This document shows positions 50,446 through 58,689 of a stretch of DNA of 64,000 bases, piece after piece. The notes beneath the pieces were generated by a model. The model saw only the letters and a program-made list of their open reading frames with translations. It was not told the origin of the DNA and ran no database searches. Position numbers and translations under genes: made by a program. Source of the DNA: Hymenobacter sp. CRA2 (GTDB lineage Bacteria; Bacteroidota; Bacteroidia; Cytophagales; Hymenobacteraceae); NCBI RefSeq assembly GCF_002007105.1, contig NZ_MVBC01000005.1:1-64000 (forward strand). The letters are read 5' to 3'. Within the stretch, counting starts at the first letter, position 1, and every line of letters starts with the position of its first letter.

Positions 50446-51501
50446 TTACCTACCAGCCGGCTGCAGGGTCCATTGCTCGGCTTCGGCCAGCACGGCCAGC
50501 AGCTGCGCGGTCTGGATGCCGTGGGCGCAGTGGAAGTGGTTGAGCGGGCATTTCTGGTAGCCGTGCAGGCCGCAGGGCTTGCAGGCCAGCTCCTCGGGCA
50601 GCTCCACTACCCGCGCAAACGAGCTGAGCGGCCCGAAGCCGAAGTAAGGCACCGTGGAGCAGAACACGGCGCAGGTGGGCGCATCTACGGCCGAGGCTAG
50701 GTGCATGGGGGCCGAGTCGTTGACGTAGTTCAGCACCGCGCCGCGCATCAGCGCTGCCGAGGCCAGCAGGGAGAGTCTGCCAGCCAGATTGACCACGTTG
50801 CGGCGGCCGACGCGCTCCAGCAACTCCTGGCAGGCGGCCACATCGGGCGGGCCGCCGAGCAGAAAGACGGCGTAGTGCGGCGGCAGGGCCCGCAGTAGCT
50901 TTTCCCACTGCTCCAGCGGAAACTGCTTGGTGAACCACACCGATGTAGGCGCAATGCACACGTACGGCCCTTCGCCGGCGCTGCGGGCGGCCTGCGCAGC
51001 CGCGGCTTCGTCGGCAGGGGAGGGGTAGAGCCGGGGGCGGGTGAGCGGGCCTTCGGGCTGCAGCTCCAGCAGACTCAGGTTGCGGCTCACCTCGTGCAGG
51101 CCGGGCGCGAAGCCGTGCGGCACGCAGCGGGTAAAGAAATGGCTCAGCGGGTTCTTGTCGAAGCCGACGCGCTGCGGGGCACCCGAAAACGCCGTGAGCA
51201 GGCCGGTGGAGGCGAAGCGCTGCAGGTTGTACACGCGCCCGTAGCCGGTGCCCCGGATGGTGCGCAGCAGCTGCCAGAGGCCGCCGTACTTGTTCTTTTT
51301 TTTGTCCCAGATCAGCACGCGGCGCACGTGCGGGTGGCCCTGCAGCAGCCCTTCGTTGCCGCGCCGCACCAGCACATCCACGGGCGTGGCGGGCTCCAGC
51401 TCGTGCAGGCGCTCCAGCAGCGCCGTGGCCAGAATAACGTCGCCGATAAAGGCAGTTTGAATCAGCAGAACGGGCCGAATATCAGCGGGCGGGTTGGGCA
51501 T
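50446..51501 (-). CDS. Glycosyltransferase family 9 (heptosyltransferase-like), copy 1
   Basis: A 351-aa GT-B enzyme of the ADP-heptose:LPS heptosyltransferase family. N-terminal RPVLLIQTAFIGDVILATALL and DVLVRRGNEGLLQ; C-terminal CIAPTSVWFTKQFPLEQWEKLL, VFLLGGPPDVAACQELL and the donor-site NYVNDSAPMHLASAVDAP. The tail contains a CGLHGYQKCPLNHFHC segment with several Cys, common in this subgroup. It should add a sugar to lipopolysaccharide core on the cytoplasmic face of the inner membrane. A second GT9 gene lies at 61556, also without other LPS genes nearby. Confidence 0.9.
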   Translation of the reverse strand: MPNPPADIRPVLLIQTAFIGDVILATALLERLHELEPATPVDVLVRRGNEGLLQGHPHVRRVLIWDKKKNKYGGLWQLLRTIRGTGYGRVYNLQRFASTGLLTAFSGAPQRVGFDKNPLSHFFTRCVPHGFAPGLHEVSRNLSLLELQPEGPLTRPRLYPSPADEAAAAQAARSAGEGPYVCIAPTSVWFTKQFPLEQWEKLLRALPPHYAVFLLGGPPDVAACQELLERVGRRNVVNLAGRLSLLASAALMRGAVLNYVNDSAPMHLASAVDAPTCAVFCSTVPYFGFGPLSSFARVVELPEELACKPCGLHGYQKCPLNHFHCAHGIQTAQLLAVLAEAEQWTLQPAGR

Positions 51502-51589
51502 GGCACTGGTACAGAGTTACAAAGATACCACCCGCAGCGGTTCCTAAACTATCCGTAACAGTATTGCCGCTGGGGCGCAACCCGGCTGA

Positions 51590-52045
51590 TCAGGCGCGGG
51601 GCCGGCGCCGCTCCCGCAACACGTAGTAGCCGGCTGCAAGGCAGGCCAGCAGCCCAAAAGCTAGCAGCGCCGTCAGCGCCGGGGTGGCCGAGCCCAGCAG
51701 GCGAAAGACGATAAACGCGCCGACCAATAGCAGGCACTCGGTGCCCAGCAGCACGAAAGCCAGCCACGATAACCAGCGCCAGCCCCACAGCCGGGAACCG
51801 AAAAAACCTACGCCGCTAACGGCAGGCAGCATCAGCAACAGGCCTTGGATGTAGCGGGTGGTTTGGGCAGGGCGGGCCGCCTCAGCCGCAAACTGCGCGC
51901 TGCTCAGCCAGTGCTGGCACCAGAGCACCACGGCTATACTGGCCACCAAGCCCAGCGCCGACCAGCTCCAGTGGCTTCGGTGGGTCGGCGGGGCCGGAGG
52001 CGGCGCGGCAGAGGTTAAGGGTTCGGGAGGCGGCAAGTCGTTCAT
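51590..52045 (-). CDS. Small membrane protein, unknown (four hydrophobic segments)
   Basis: A 151-aa protein that I do not recognise. A proline-rich cytoplasmic head (residues 1-25) precedes four hydrophobic segments near 28-45, 68-88, 92-113 and 122-142. The C-terminus is basic (RERRRPRA). It lies 29 bases downstream of the next small membrane gene on the same strand and shares its size and layout (about 150-160 aa, four segments), so the two are probably one operon and possibly distant paralogs. No catalytic motif is visible. Confidence 0.55.
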   Translation of the reverse strand: MNDLPPPEPLTSAAPPPAPPTHRSHWSWSALGLVASIAVVLWCQHWLSSAQFAAEAARPAQTTRYIQGLLLMLPAVSGVGFFGSRLWGWRWLSWLAFVLLGTECLLLVGAFIVFRLLGSATPALTALLAFGLLACLAAGYYVLRERRRPRA

Positions 52046-52074
52046 GGCGCAGCAAAGATTGGCACGGCTTGGCT

Positions 52075-52560
52075 TTATTGATCGGTACTGCGCAACCACT
52101 TTTGTAGTAGCCGGATGGCGGCCCAGGAGCCAGTGCCCAGCAGGCCCAGGCCGGCCAGAGGTCCGACTAATACCCCAACGCCGGCATAGCTTAGCGCACT
52201 GCAGAGGTACAGCAAAAACAGCGCGACCAGGCTGCAAAAAAGCACGCTTAAGCCAAATAATAGCTGCGTGAGCCGGAGCAAAAGCCGAAAGCGTAGTACC
52301 TGCCCGAAGCCCAGACCCATCAACCCCAGGCTGGCCGGTATCAATAGTTCGGCTATGAACTTGTATTCACTTTGGTCATAGGCGCTGTAATTGCTGCGCC
52401 AAGAATACGTGCGGGCATTGCTAATCCAGTACATGCACCAGCCGAGCAACCCGAATCCGGCCAGCAAGCAGAGCAGGCCGAGCCACAAGTGGCGCCGTGA
52501 CCAGTAGAGGACCCGATGGCTAGGAAGCAGGGAAGCCAGGATGGAATCTTCGGTGCGCAT
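52075..52560 (-). CDS. Small membrane protein, unknown (four hydrophobic segments)
   Basis: A 161-aa protein with no recognised family. ATG 52560 gives a short polar head (MRTEDSILASLLPSHRV) followed by hydrophobic segments near residues 24-44, 72-92, 96-118 and 124-145. Between the first and second there is an Asn/Tyr/Ser-rich periplasmic loop (RTYSWRSNYSAYDQSEY). It is the first gene of a two-gene unit with the membrane protein at 51590-52045 and diverges from the aminopeptidase gene. Confidence 0.55.
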   Translation of the reverse strand: MRTEDSILASLLPSHRVLYWSRRHLWLGLLCLLAGFGLLGWCMYWISNARTYSWRSNYSAYDQSEYKFIAELLIPASLGLMGLGFGQVLRFRLLLRLTQLLFGLSVLFCSLVALFLLYLCSALSYAGVGVLVGPLAGLGLLGTGSWAAIRLLQKWLRSTDQ

Positions 52561-52644
52561 GGGAGAAATGGTGCGTGCGGCCAAAAGATAGCGCCACCGG
52601 CTTTTGAAAACCCAATCGAAGCTGCCTGCTTTACCCAATCCGCC

Positions 52645-52652
52645 TAACTTGC
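52645..52652 (+). promoter_or_regulatory. Possible -7 box of the aminopeptidase P gene
   Basis: TAACTTGC, one base short of TAnnTTTG. The same TAnCTTGC form occurs upstream of trxA and of the OmpA lipoprotein gene at 11491, which is why I list it. It lies 51 bases before the ATG at 52703. Confidence 0.35.
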
Positions 52653-52702
52653 AGCCCACCGCCCCGGTGGCGGTCTTTCCCGCGTTTTCCCAACCCTGCC
52701 CT

Positions 52703-53992
52703 ATGCGCTACGGCTCCATTTCGCCCGACCTGTTCACCCAGAACCGCCGCAATTTCGAGCGGCAGCTGCTGCCCGGCTCCCTGGCCATCTTCCACTCCAA
52801 CGACGTGATGCCGACCAACGCCGACGGCACCATGGCGTTTCGCCAGAACAACGACCTGTTCTACCTCTCGGGCGTGGATCAGGAAGAAAGCATCCTCGTC
52901 ATTTTTCCCGATGCCAAGCTGCCGCAGTACCGGGAAATTCTGTTTCTGAAGGAGACCAGCGAGCATATTCTCGTCTGGGAAGGCTACAAGCTCACCAAGC
53001 AGCAGGCCCGCGAGCAGTCCGGTATTCCGACCATCCTGTGGCTCGACTCCTTCAAATCGGTGCTGCCGGCGCTGATGAACGAGGCCGAGCATGTGTACCT
53101 GAACTCGAACGAGCACATCCGCGCCGTGGTGGAAGTGGAAACGCGCGACGCCCGCTTCATCAAGGAAATCAAGGCCCAGTACCCGCTGCACGACTACAAG
53201 CGCGCGGCGCCCATCATGCACCATTTGCGCGCCATCAAGCACCCGGAGGAAATCCGCCTGATGCGCAAGGCCTGCGAAATCACCGGCAACGCTTTCCGTC
53301 GCCTGCTGGGCTTCGTGAAGCCGGGCGTGATGGAGTACGAGCTGGAGGCCGAAATCCTGCACGAATTTGTGCGCAGCGGTTCGCGCGGGCCGGCTTACGG
53401 CTCGATCATCGCTTCGGGGGCCAACGCCTGCATTCTGCACTACGTCTCGAACGACCGACCCTGCAACGACGGCGACGTGATTCTGCTCGACTTCGGGGCC
53501 GAATACGCCAACTACGCCGCCGACCTCTCGCGTAGCATCCCCGTCAACGGCAAGTTCACGCCGCGCCAGCGCGAGGTGTACGACGCGGTGCTGCGCGTGA
53601 TGCAGTACGCCAAGTCGCAACTGGTGGCCGGCAATAACATCGAGGAGTACCACGCCGGCGTGGGCCGCTTCATGGAGCAGCAACTCATCGGCCTCGGGCT
53701 GCTCAGCCAGGGCGACGTGAACAACCAGGACCCCAGTGCCCCGCTCTACAAGAAGTACTTCATGCACGGCACCTCGCATTACCTCGGCCTCGATGTGCAC
53801 GACGTGGGCGCCAAGTACCGCACCTTCGAGCCGGGCATGGTCTATACCGTCGAGCCGGGCATCTACATCCGCGAGGAAGGCTTGGGCATCCGCCTGGAAA
53901 ACGACGTGGTCATCACCCGCTCGCAGTGCGAGGACCTGATGGCCGACATTCCGCTGGAAGCCGACGACATCGAGCGGCTGATGGCCCGCTAA
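52703..53992 (+). CDS. pepP: Xaa-Pro aminopeptidase (aminopeptidase P)
   Basis: A 429-aa M24B metallopeptidase. The N-terminal creatinase-like domain (residues about 5-140: LPGSLAIFHSNDVMPTNADG, FRQNNDLFYLSGVDQEES) precedes the pita-bread catalytic domain. The metal ligands are in LLDFGAEYANYAADLSRS (two Asp), FMHGTSHYLGLDVHD (His), YTVEPGIYIREE (Glu) and GIRLENDVVIT (Glu). It removes an N-terminal residue preceding proline. ATG 52703 starts directly before the N-terminal domain, and upstream frame has no homology. It is monocistronic with a strong terminator. Confidence 0.93.
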   Translation: MRYGSISPDLFTQNRRNFERQLLPGSLAIFHSNDVMPTNADGTMAFRQNNDLFYLSGVDQEESILVIFPDAKLPQYREILFLKETSEHILVWEGYKLTKQQAREQSGIPTILWLDSFKSVLPALMNEAEHVYLNSNEHIRAVVEVETRDARFIKEIKAQYPLHDYKRAAPIMHHLRAIKHPEEIRLMRKACEITGNAFRRLLGFVKPGVMEYELEAEILHEFVRSGSRGPAYGSIIASGANACILHYVSNDRPCNDGDVILLDFGAEYANYAADLSRSIPVNGKFTPRQREVYDAVLRVMQYAKSQLVAGNNIEEYHAGVGRFMEQQLIGLGLLSQGDVNNQDPSAPLYKKYFMHGTSHYLGLDVHDVGAKYRTFEPGMVYTVEPGIYIREEGLGIRLENDVVITRSQCEDLMADIPLEADDIERLMAR

Positions 53993-54013
53993 GCCGCGGC
54001 TGCTTTCCGTGGC

Positions 54014-54052
54014 ATGGACCGCCTTCCGCGCAGGAAGGCGGTCCATTTTTTT
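54014..54052 (+). terminator. Terminator of the aminopeptidase gene
   Basis: A perfect 14-bp stem (54014-54027 with 54033-54046) followed by six T, 21 bases after the stop. Confidence 0.95.
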
Positions 54053-54245
54053 GACTCTGGCGCTATAGTAGCAATACGGCGGTAAAGGGCTTGGCGTACT
54101 GGGCGCTACGAAGGGGGGCGCACGAGAAAAGTGGGTTTTAACACAACTAAGCGGCTTCACAAAGGGTATAGGCAGGCATTAATGTTTGAGGCCGTGGCTT
54201 ATTTCGCGTCCTCAATTGCCCTTTTCCAACCTAACCGTTTCGTCT

Positions 54246-55709
54246 ATGAAACACCTCGTAACCACCACTGTCCTGGGTCTGGCGCTGTTGGCGGCCGCCC
54301 CACGTGGACAAGCTCAAACTGCCGACAAAAAATGGGGCATCGGCCTCATGGGTAATGCTTTTCAGTACAAGGGCAACTACGGCTCGGACTACTGGAACTT
54401 CAGCAGCAACAAGTACGGCCCGGGCATCTCCATCAACCGCTACCTCTCGCCCGGCCTCGACTTGGGCCTGCACGGTAACTACGCGGAACTGAAGGGCACT
54501 CAGAACGCGGGCAACACCTTCGCCACCAACGTGGTGAACGTAAACCTGGCCCTGAAACTCAAGCTGAATAACGGCTGGGCCTTTAAGGAAGACGCCGTGG
54601 TGCAGCCCTACCTGCTGGCTGCCCCGGGCTGGACCTACACCAGCCGCGAAAGCCTTTACAACGGCGCGCGCAACGACGAAGACAAAAGCTACTTCGACCT
54701 GTTTGGCGCGGCCGGCATCAACTTCCGCCTGAGCGAGTCGGTGGGCCTGTTCGTGCAAACCGGGCAGCACATTCCGCTCAACGCCAACATCGACGGCGAC
54801 CAGAACCGCGACGACAACAAGTGGGACGACCGGTTTTTGCAGCACACCGTGGGCCTGAACATCAGCCTGGGTAAAGCCAAGGACACCGACGGCGACGGTG
54901 TGCCCGACCGCAAAGACAAGTGCCCCGATACGCCCTCCGGCGTGCAGGTAGACGAAAACGGCTGCCCGCTGGATAAGGACAAGGACGGCGTACCGGATTA
55001 CCAGGATCAGTGCCCCGACCAAGCTGGTAAAGCCGAGCTGCAGGGCTGCCCCGATGCCGACAACGACGGCGTGCGCGACTCCGAAGACGAGTGCCCCGAC
55101 CAGCCCGGCACGGCCGCGCTGCGCGGCTGCCCCGATGCCGACGGCGACGGCGTAGCCGACAAGAACGACAAGTGCCCCGATACGCCCCGCGGCACCCAGG
55201 TAGACGCCAACGGCTGCCCGCTGGTAGTGGATAGCGACGGCGACGGTGTGCCCGATAACGTGGACCGCTGTCCGAACACCCCGGCCGGCACCAAGGTCAA
55301 CGCCATCGGCTGCCCGGAAATCCCCGCCGACATCCGCAAGCTGGAGCAGCCCGTGCGCTTCCGCACCAATAGCACCCAGCTGCTGCCCTCCTCGTACCCG
55401 GCCCTCGACAAGATGGTGCGGGCTCTGAAAGACCACCCCGAGTACAGCCTGCGCATCGTAGGTCACGCCGATAGCCGCGGCACCGCGGAGTACAACCAGG
55501 GCCTCTCGGAGCGCCGCGCGGCTTCCGCGAAGCGCTACTTCACCGGCAAGGGCGTCGACCCGGCCCGTATCCCGACCCTGGGCATGGGCGAATCGGCTCC
55601 GGCCGCCCCGAACACTTCGTCGTCCAACATGGCCAAGAACCGCCGCGTTGAGTTCCGCTTCGAGTTCTACATCCCCGGTCAGGAAGGTGGCGCCACGCCC
55701 CAGCCCTAA
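54246..55709 (+). CDS. OmpA-family outer-membrane protein with five thrombospondin type-3 repeats
   Basis: A 487-aa protein. Signal peptide 1-23 (LGLALLAAAPRGQAQ). Residues about 25-215 form an eight-stranded-type barrel with a porin-like pattern. Residues about 217-360 hold five calcium-binding TSP3 repeats (DTDGDGVPDRKDKCPD, DKDKDGVPDYQDQCPD, DADNDGVRDSEDECPD, DADGDGVADKNDKCPD, DSDGDGVPDNVDRCPN). Residues about 370-480 are the OmpA peptidoglycan-binding domain (LRIVGHADSRGTAEYNQGLS, NRRVEFRFEFY). It is the standard major OmpA of Bacteroidota, joining outer membrane to peptidoglycan. No exact -7 box was seen in the 190-base upstream gap. Confidence 0.93.
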   Translation: MKHLVTTTVLGLALLAAAPRGQAQTADKKWGIGLMGNAFQYKGNYGSDYWNFSSNKYGPGISINRYLSPGLDLGLHGNYAELKGTQNAGNTFATNVVNVNLALKLKLNNGWAFKEDAVVQPYLLAAPGWTYTSRESLYNGARNDEDKSYFDLFGAAGINFRLSESVGLFVQTGQHIPLNANIDGDQNRDDNKWDDRFLQHTVGLNISLGKAKDTDGDGVPDRKDKCPDTPSGVQVDENGCPLDKDKDGVPDYQDQCPDQAGKAELQGCPDADNDGVRDSEDECPDQPGTAALRGCPDADGDGVADKNDKCPDTPRGTQVDANGCPLVVDSDGDGVPDNVDRCPNTPAGTKVNAIGCPEIPADIRKLEQPVRFRTNSTQLLPSSYPALDKMVRALKDHPEYSLRIVGHADSRGTAEYNQGLSERRAASAKRYFTGKGVDPARIPTLGMGESAPAAPNTSSSNMAKNRRVEFRFEFYIPGQEGGATPQP

Positions 55710-55732
55710 CCCGGCACCCTGCGCCTGACGCG

Positions 55733-55772
55733 AAAAGCGGCGTCCCGAGCTTCGGGGCGCCGCTTTTTTTGC
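55733..55772 (+). terminator. Terminator of the OmpA/TSP3 gene
   Basis: A 16-base arm pair with one mismatch (55733-55748 with about 55753-55768) inside which AAAAGCGGCG pairs with CGCCGCTTTT, followed by more T. It lies 24 bases after the stop. Confidence 0.85.
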
Positions 55773-55794
55773 GCCCCACACCTGGTCTTGTCTG

Positions 55795-55922
55795 TCTGTC
55801 ATCCTTGATCTAGCGTCCGCAAAGCGAAGGACCTTCTCACGCCAGAACGAGTCGTTGGAACGATGGCCGTTCTTACCGCATAAGGCCCTTCGCTTTGCGG
55901 ACGCTAGATCAAGAATGACAGA
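55795..55922. repeat. Inverted-repeat element with 41-base arms (MITE-like)
   Basis: Arms 55795-55835 and 55882-55922 are reverse complements with about two mismatches. The centre is 46 bases. The arms contain GCGTCCGCAAAGCGAAGG. It is non-coding and lies between the OmpA terminator and the 21-bp tandem array. The family differs in sequence from those at 20029 and 48836. Confidence 0.75.
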
Positions 55923-55964
55923 GGAAGCATGACACTTCCTAAACTCAGCCCAAACTTGATACTC

Positions 55965-56174
55965 GGCAGATGCCGCTAAGACCTAGGCAGATGCTATTAA
56001 GAGGTCGGCAGCACCCAGTAAGAGCATGGCAGAAGCTATTAAGACCTTGGCATATGCTATTAAGCGCAGGGCAGAGGACATTAAGACCTAGGCAGAAGCC
56101 GCCAAGAGCACGGCAGCAGACGCTGGATGCTGGTCAGTACCTGATCGGACCAAGGCAGAGCGGCTTGGAGGCCG
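55965..56174. repeat. 21-bp tandem repeat array, about ten phase-locked units
   Basis: Units of exactly 21 bases start at 55965, 55986, 56007, 56028, 56049, 56070 and 56091, each beginning GGCA and usually GGCAG, with an internal ATTAAGA-like core followed by CCT or similar. Units at 56112, 56133 and 56154 are more degenerate but keep the phase, so the array spans 210 bases. The spacing equals two DNA helical turns and seven codons. A short frame over it would give a seven-residue repeat (RQMLLRG, WQKLLRP, WHMLLSA), but it has no start signal or homology. It is followed directly by the terminator of the DUF4252 gene. Confidence 0.85.
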
Positions 56175-56188
56175 GCAACCAATAAAAA

Positions 56189-56244
56189 CCGCTGCCGCCG
56201 GGCCGAAGCAGCTCTGCAGCAGCTCCGGCCCGGCGGCAGCGGGG
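56189..56244 (-). terminator. Terminator of the DUF4252 gene
   Basis: A 16-bp GC-rich stem (about 56190-56205 with 56228-56243), followed on the minus strand by TTTTTATTGG, 16 bases after the stop at 56260. The loop of about 22 bases holds a smaller CAGCTCTGCAGCAGCTC fold. Confidence 0.85.
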
Positions 56245-56259
56245 CGTTTCAGGTAAGGC

Positions 56260-56820
56260 CTACTTGGTGATTTCGCCGCTGATGCCCGGCAGAATCTTTT
56301 GCAACTGATCCACCTGACTTTGGGTGAAGTCGCCGCTGATGGCCAGCATCAGGAAGGAATCGGGGGCGTCGTTTTGGCGGCCGGTGGCCACTATTTCCTT
56401 GATTCGGTCGCCGGAGCGGCGCACGGCGTAGCGGTAGGCCGCATTGCCGCCGCTGGCTTCCTTGGTGGGCAGCGGCTCGTACCGTTCGCTGCGCAGCAGC
56501 CCGTCCACTTCGTTGAGCAGGCCGCGCTCGGTCAGGTCGCGGGCCCCCGACGAGGTGGGCGCGAAGGTGAGGGCGCGGATACTGCGCACCGCCGTCAGGG
56601 CCTGCACAGCGTCAGCGTCGCTGATTTTGCCGACTCGGGCCAGTACAATGCGGGTGAGGAAGTTCGGCTCGAAAGTAGTGGCGTGGAAGCCCGAGCGGCT
56701 CTCGTATTTGTTGAAAAACTCGGCCACGGTGCGGGCCGGCTTTTCGGGGCCGGCGGCGCGGCAGGCTCCCAGCCACAGCAGGACGAGCAAGGGCCAGAAA
56801 CGAAGCAGACGATTGGTCAT
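56260..56820 (-). CDS. DUF4252 lipoprotein
   Basis: A 186-aa lipoprotein with lipobox LWLGAC (Cys at 20). The mature part is DUF4252: a KYESRSGFHATTFEPNFLTR segment, ALTAVRSIRALTF, then a C-terminal ILGISGDF-like MLAISGDFTQSQVDQLQKIL. The family is widespread in Bacteroidota, of unknown function and often next to ECF sigma factors, none of which is present here. ATG 56820 gives the standard lipoprotein signal. The gene has its own terminator and lies 60 bases downstream of the hypothetical gene ending at 56881 on the same strand. Confidence 0.8.
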   Translation of the reverse strand: MTNRLLRFWPLLVLLWLGACRAAGPEKPARTVAEFFNKYESRSGFHATTFEPNFLTRIVLARVGKISDADAVQALTAVRSIRALTFAPTSSGARDLTERGLLNEVDGLLRSERYEPLPTKEASGGNAAYRYAVRRSGDRIKEIVATGRQNDAPDSFLMLAISGDFTQSQVDQLQKILPGISGEITK

Positions 56821-56880
56821 AAGCGCGTGCAAAAAAGGTTGGATGCCCCTCCTACGGGGCTACCCTGGCCCGGGATGTAG

Positions 56881-58413
56881 CTAAGGCTGCTCGAAAGCTA
56901 CGACGTTGAGGAAAAATACCTGCCGGTTGGTACCGTGCTCGGGCCGGACGCGCTGAAAGCCGTAAGCCAGGTAACGGCTGCCGTACCAAGGCAAAATGCC
57001 CTCGTGCGAAGTGCCCAGCGTCTTTTCCTTTCGTCCTTCGGTATTGGTTTGCACGGTCACGTTCAGGTCGTTGGGCGAGGACGCGGTGCGGTCCACCACC
57101 TTGTAGCGAATGTGCTCTTCGTCCATGTAGGCCAGCACGAGGCGTTGCCCGTCAGGCAAGGGGCGCAGGCGCACGGTTTCGCTCAGGGTGAAGTGCTCCA
57201 CGTCCTTCAGCACGAAGGTGTTGTCCCACAGCAGGGTACCGTTGCGGTCGAACCCGCACACGATGGCGTGGGTGGACCGGTAGCCGTCGAAGGGCCGCAT
57301 GTACGCCGAGCGCAACGAGGGCATCATGCTGTAGTTGCCATAATTGCCGTAGTAGTACGGGTTGTCGGAACGGTAGCGTGGGTAGTACACCTCGCCCACC
57401 AGCACGTAGCCATCCTGAAACGGTATCATGCGGTGGGTGAGGATGCGGTAGCGCAGGCGCAGCTCGCGGCCGGCGGCGCGTAGCTCGGCGCTGCGGCTGC
57501 GGAGCCGCTCGGCGCGGCGCGGCTTCATGAAGTCGAAGAAGTGCTTGAGCACCGTGAAGTCGTAGAAGCGCAGCGACGGGCGCAGGGTCGGGTCGGGCGG
57601 CAGATTGGAAGCAAACAGGCCCTGCGAGTAGCGCGAGTCGCGCAGGGTGTAGGTGCCGGCCAGCAGCCGCTGCGTGCTGTCGCCGGGGCTGAGCTGGGCC
57701 GTGAGCAGGCCGCGGCCGCTTTCGGCCTGAATGAAGCGCGAGGCCAGCAACTGCCCGCGGGCCGAGAGCTGCTTCACCTGCAGGCGCGACAAAAAGCCGT
57801 TGGACTGCGTCACCACGTAGCCGGCGCGCTGCGTGGCCGAATCGGGCAGGAAGGTCAGCTCCGTGGGAATGTTCTCGTACACGGCCGGCAGCAGGCGAAA
57901 TTCCTCGTGGGCCACGTCGATATGAAGCACGGTGATGTGGCGCTCGACCTGCACCGTGGCGAAGAGCTTATCATCGAGCACCTCCAGGTCGTACACTTCG
58001 TCGACGAGCTTGGTGTCGAACGAGAAGCCCTGCACCTCGCCGGTGCGCACATCGAAGCGAAACACCTGAAAGCGCGACGCAATGAAGTTGGACTCGAACA
58101 AAGCGTACGCGTACGGGGCCGCCGAGCTGGTCTGAATCAACTCGAACTCGCGCGGTACTTCCACCGGGGCTTCGCGCAGCGGTTCGAGGGTGCGCCCAAA
58201 GTGCCGGAAGCGGTATTCGGGATGAAACGAGCCGAAAGGGCGGTTTTCGACGAACAGCACCACCGAGGAGTCCATCAGCGGCATCACCTGCACGTCGCTC
58301 AGGTCCGGGTCCAGGTTGAGCTCCAGGCGGTGGGGCTGCGTGGGCGTGGGCACGGGCTGCGCCCGCAGCGTGCACGACAGCAGCAAACAGACGAGCAGGA
58401 AAAGGCGATTCAT
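56881..58413 (-). CDS. Exported hypothetical protein, probably beta-propeller-like
   Basis: A 510-aa protein that I do not recognise. Residues 1-18 are a signal peptide (LFLLVCLLLSCTLRAQ). The mature part is beta-rich with repeated strand patterns (VVLFVENRPFGSF, YAYALFESNFIASRFQVF, LFATVQVERHITVLHIDV, THAIVCGFDRNGTLLWDN), the last of which looks like a propeller blade. There is a basic helical insertion near residues 295-330 (FMKPRRAERLRSRSAELRAA) and a Tyr/Asn-rich loop (DNPYYYGNYGNYS). The gene precedes DUF4252 on the same strand by 60 bases. Propeller folding is inferred from pattern only. Confidence 0.6.
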   Translation of the reverse strand: MNRLFLLVCLLLSCTLRAQPVPTPTQPHRLELNLDPDLSDVQVMPLMDSSVVLFVENRPFGSFHPEYRFRHFGRTLEPLREAPVEVPREFELIQTSSAAPYAYALFESNFIASRFQVFRFDVRTGEVQGFSFDTKLVDEVYDLEVLDDKLFATVQVERHITVLHIDVAHEEFRLLPAVYENIPTELTFLPDSATQRAGYVVTQSNGFLSRLQVKQLSARGQLLASRFIQAESGRGLLTAQLSPGDSTQRLLAGTYTLRDSRYSQGLFASNLPPDPTLRPSLRFYDFTVLKHFFDFMKPRRAERLRSRSAELRAAGRELRLRYRILTHRMIPFQDGYVLVGEVYYPRYRSDNPYYYGNYGNYSMMPSLRSAYMRPFDGYRSTHAIVCGFDRNGTLLWDNTFVLKDVEHFTLSETVRLRPLPDGQRLVLAYMDEEHIRYKVVDRTASSPNDLNVTVQTNTEGRKEKTLGTSHEGILPWYGSRYLAYGFQRVRPEHGTNRQVFFLNVVAFEQP

Positions 58414-58624
58414 GGCGGGCAGAAGAGCTTGACGCAGCATTAGCTAAAATACGGCAAATCGGCCCAAAAGGCGCTTCGTCCCCAAGACAAATCCGGTGGT
58501 GAGGAGCGTTGCGCATTGCGCCTGCCGCCGCGGGCTCCTGCTTGATGCGCGAGCCCACAAAATTCCCTACGGAAAGGCCCGGTTTTTTACGTCTTCGGTC
58601 AGGTTCTGGCCAGTCCCAACGGCA

Positions 58625-58662
58625 CCGGCCCGCCGTTTCGCAGGGGCGGAACGGCGGGCCGG
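58625..58662 (-). terminator. Hairpin after the EVE gene
   Basis: A perfect 13-bp stem (58625-58637 with 58650-58662), 28 bases after the EVE-domain gene on the minus strand. There is no T-run of note, so it is a weak terminator or structural element. Confidence 0.5.
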
Positions 58663-58689
58663 GAAGGCAAAGCAGCAAATCAGAAAGGC

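Noticed and set aside
55965-56174. CRISPR array
   Set aside because: Units are contiguous, 21 bp, without unique spacers, and no cas genes occur.
55970-56185. 71-codon frame over the 21-bp tandem array as a heptad-repeat protein gene
   Set aside because: There is no promoter box, start context or homology, and the repeat is exactly 21 bp so any frame would give a seven-residue repeat. Kept only as a possibility in the findings.
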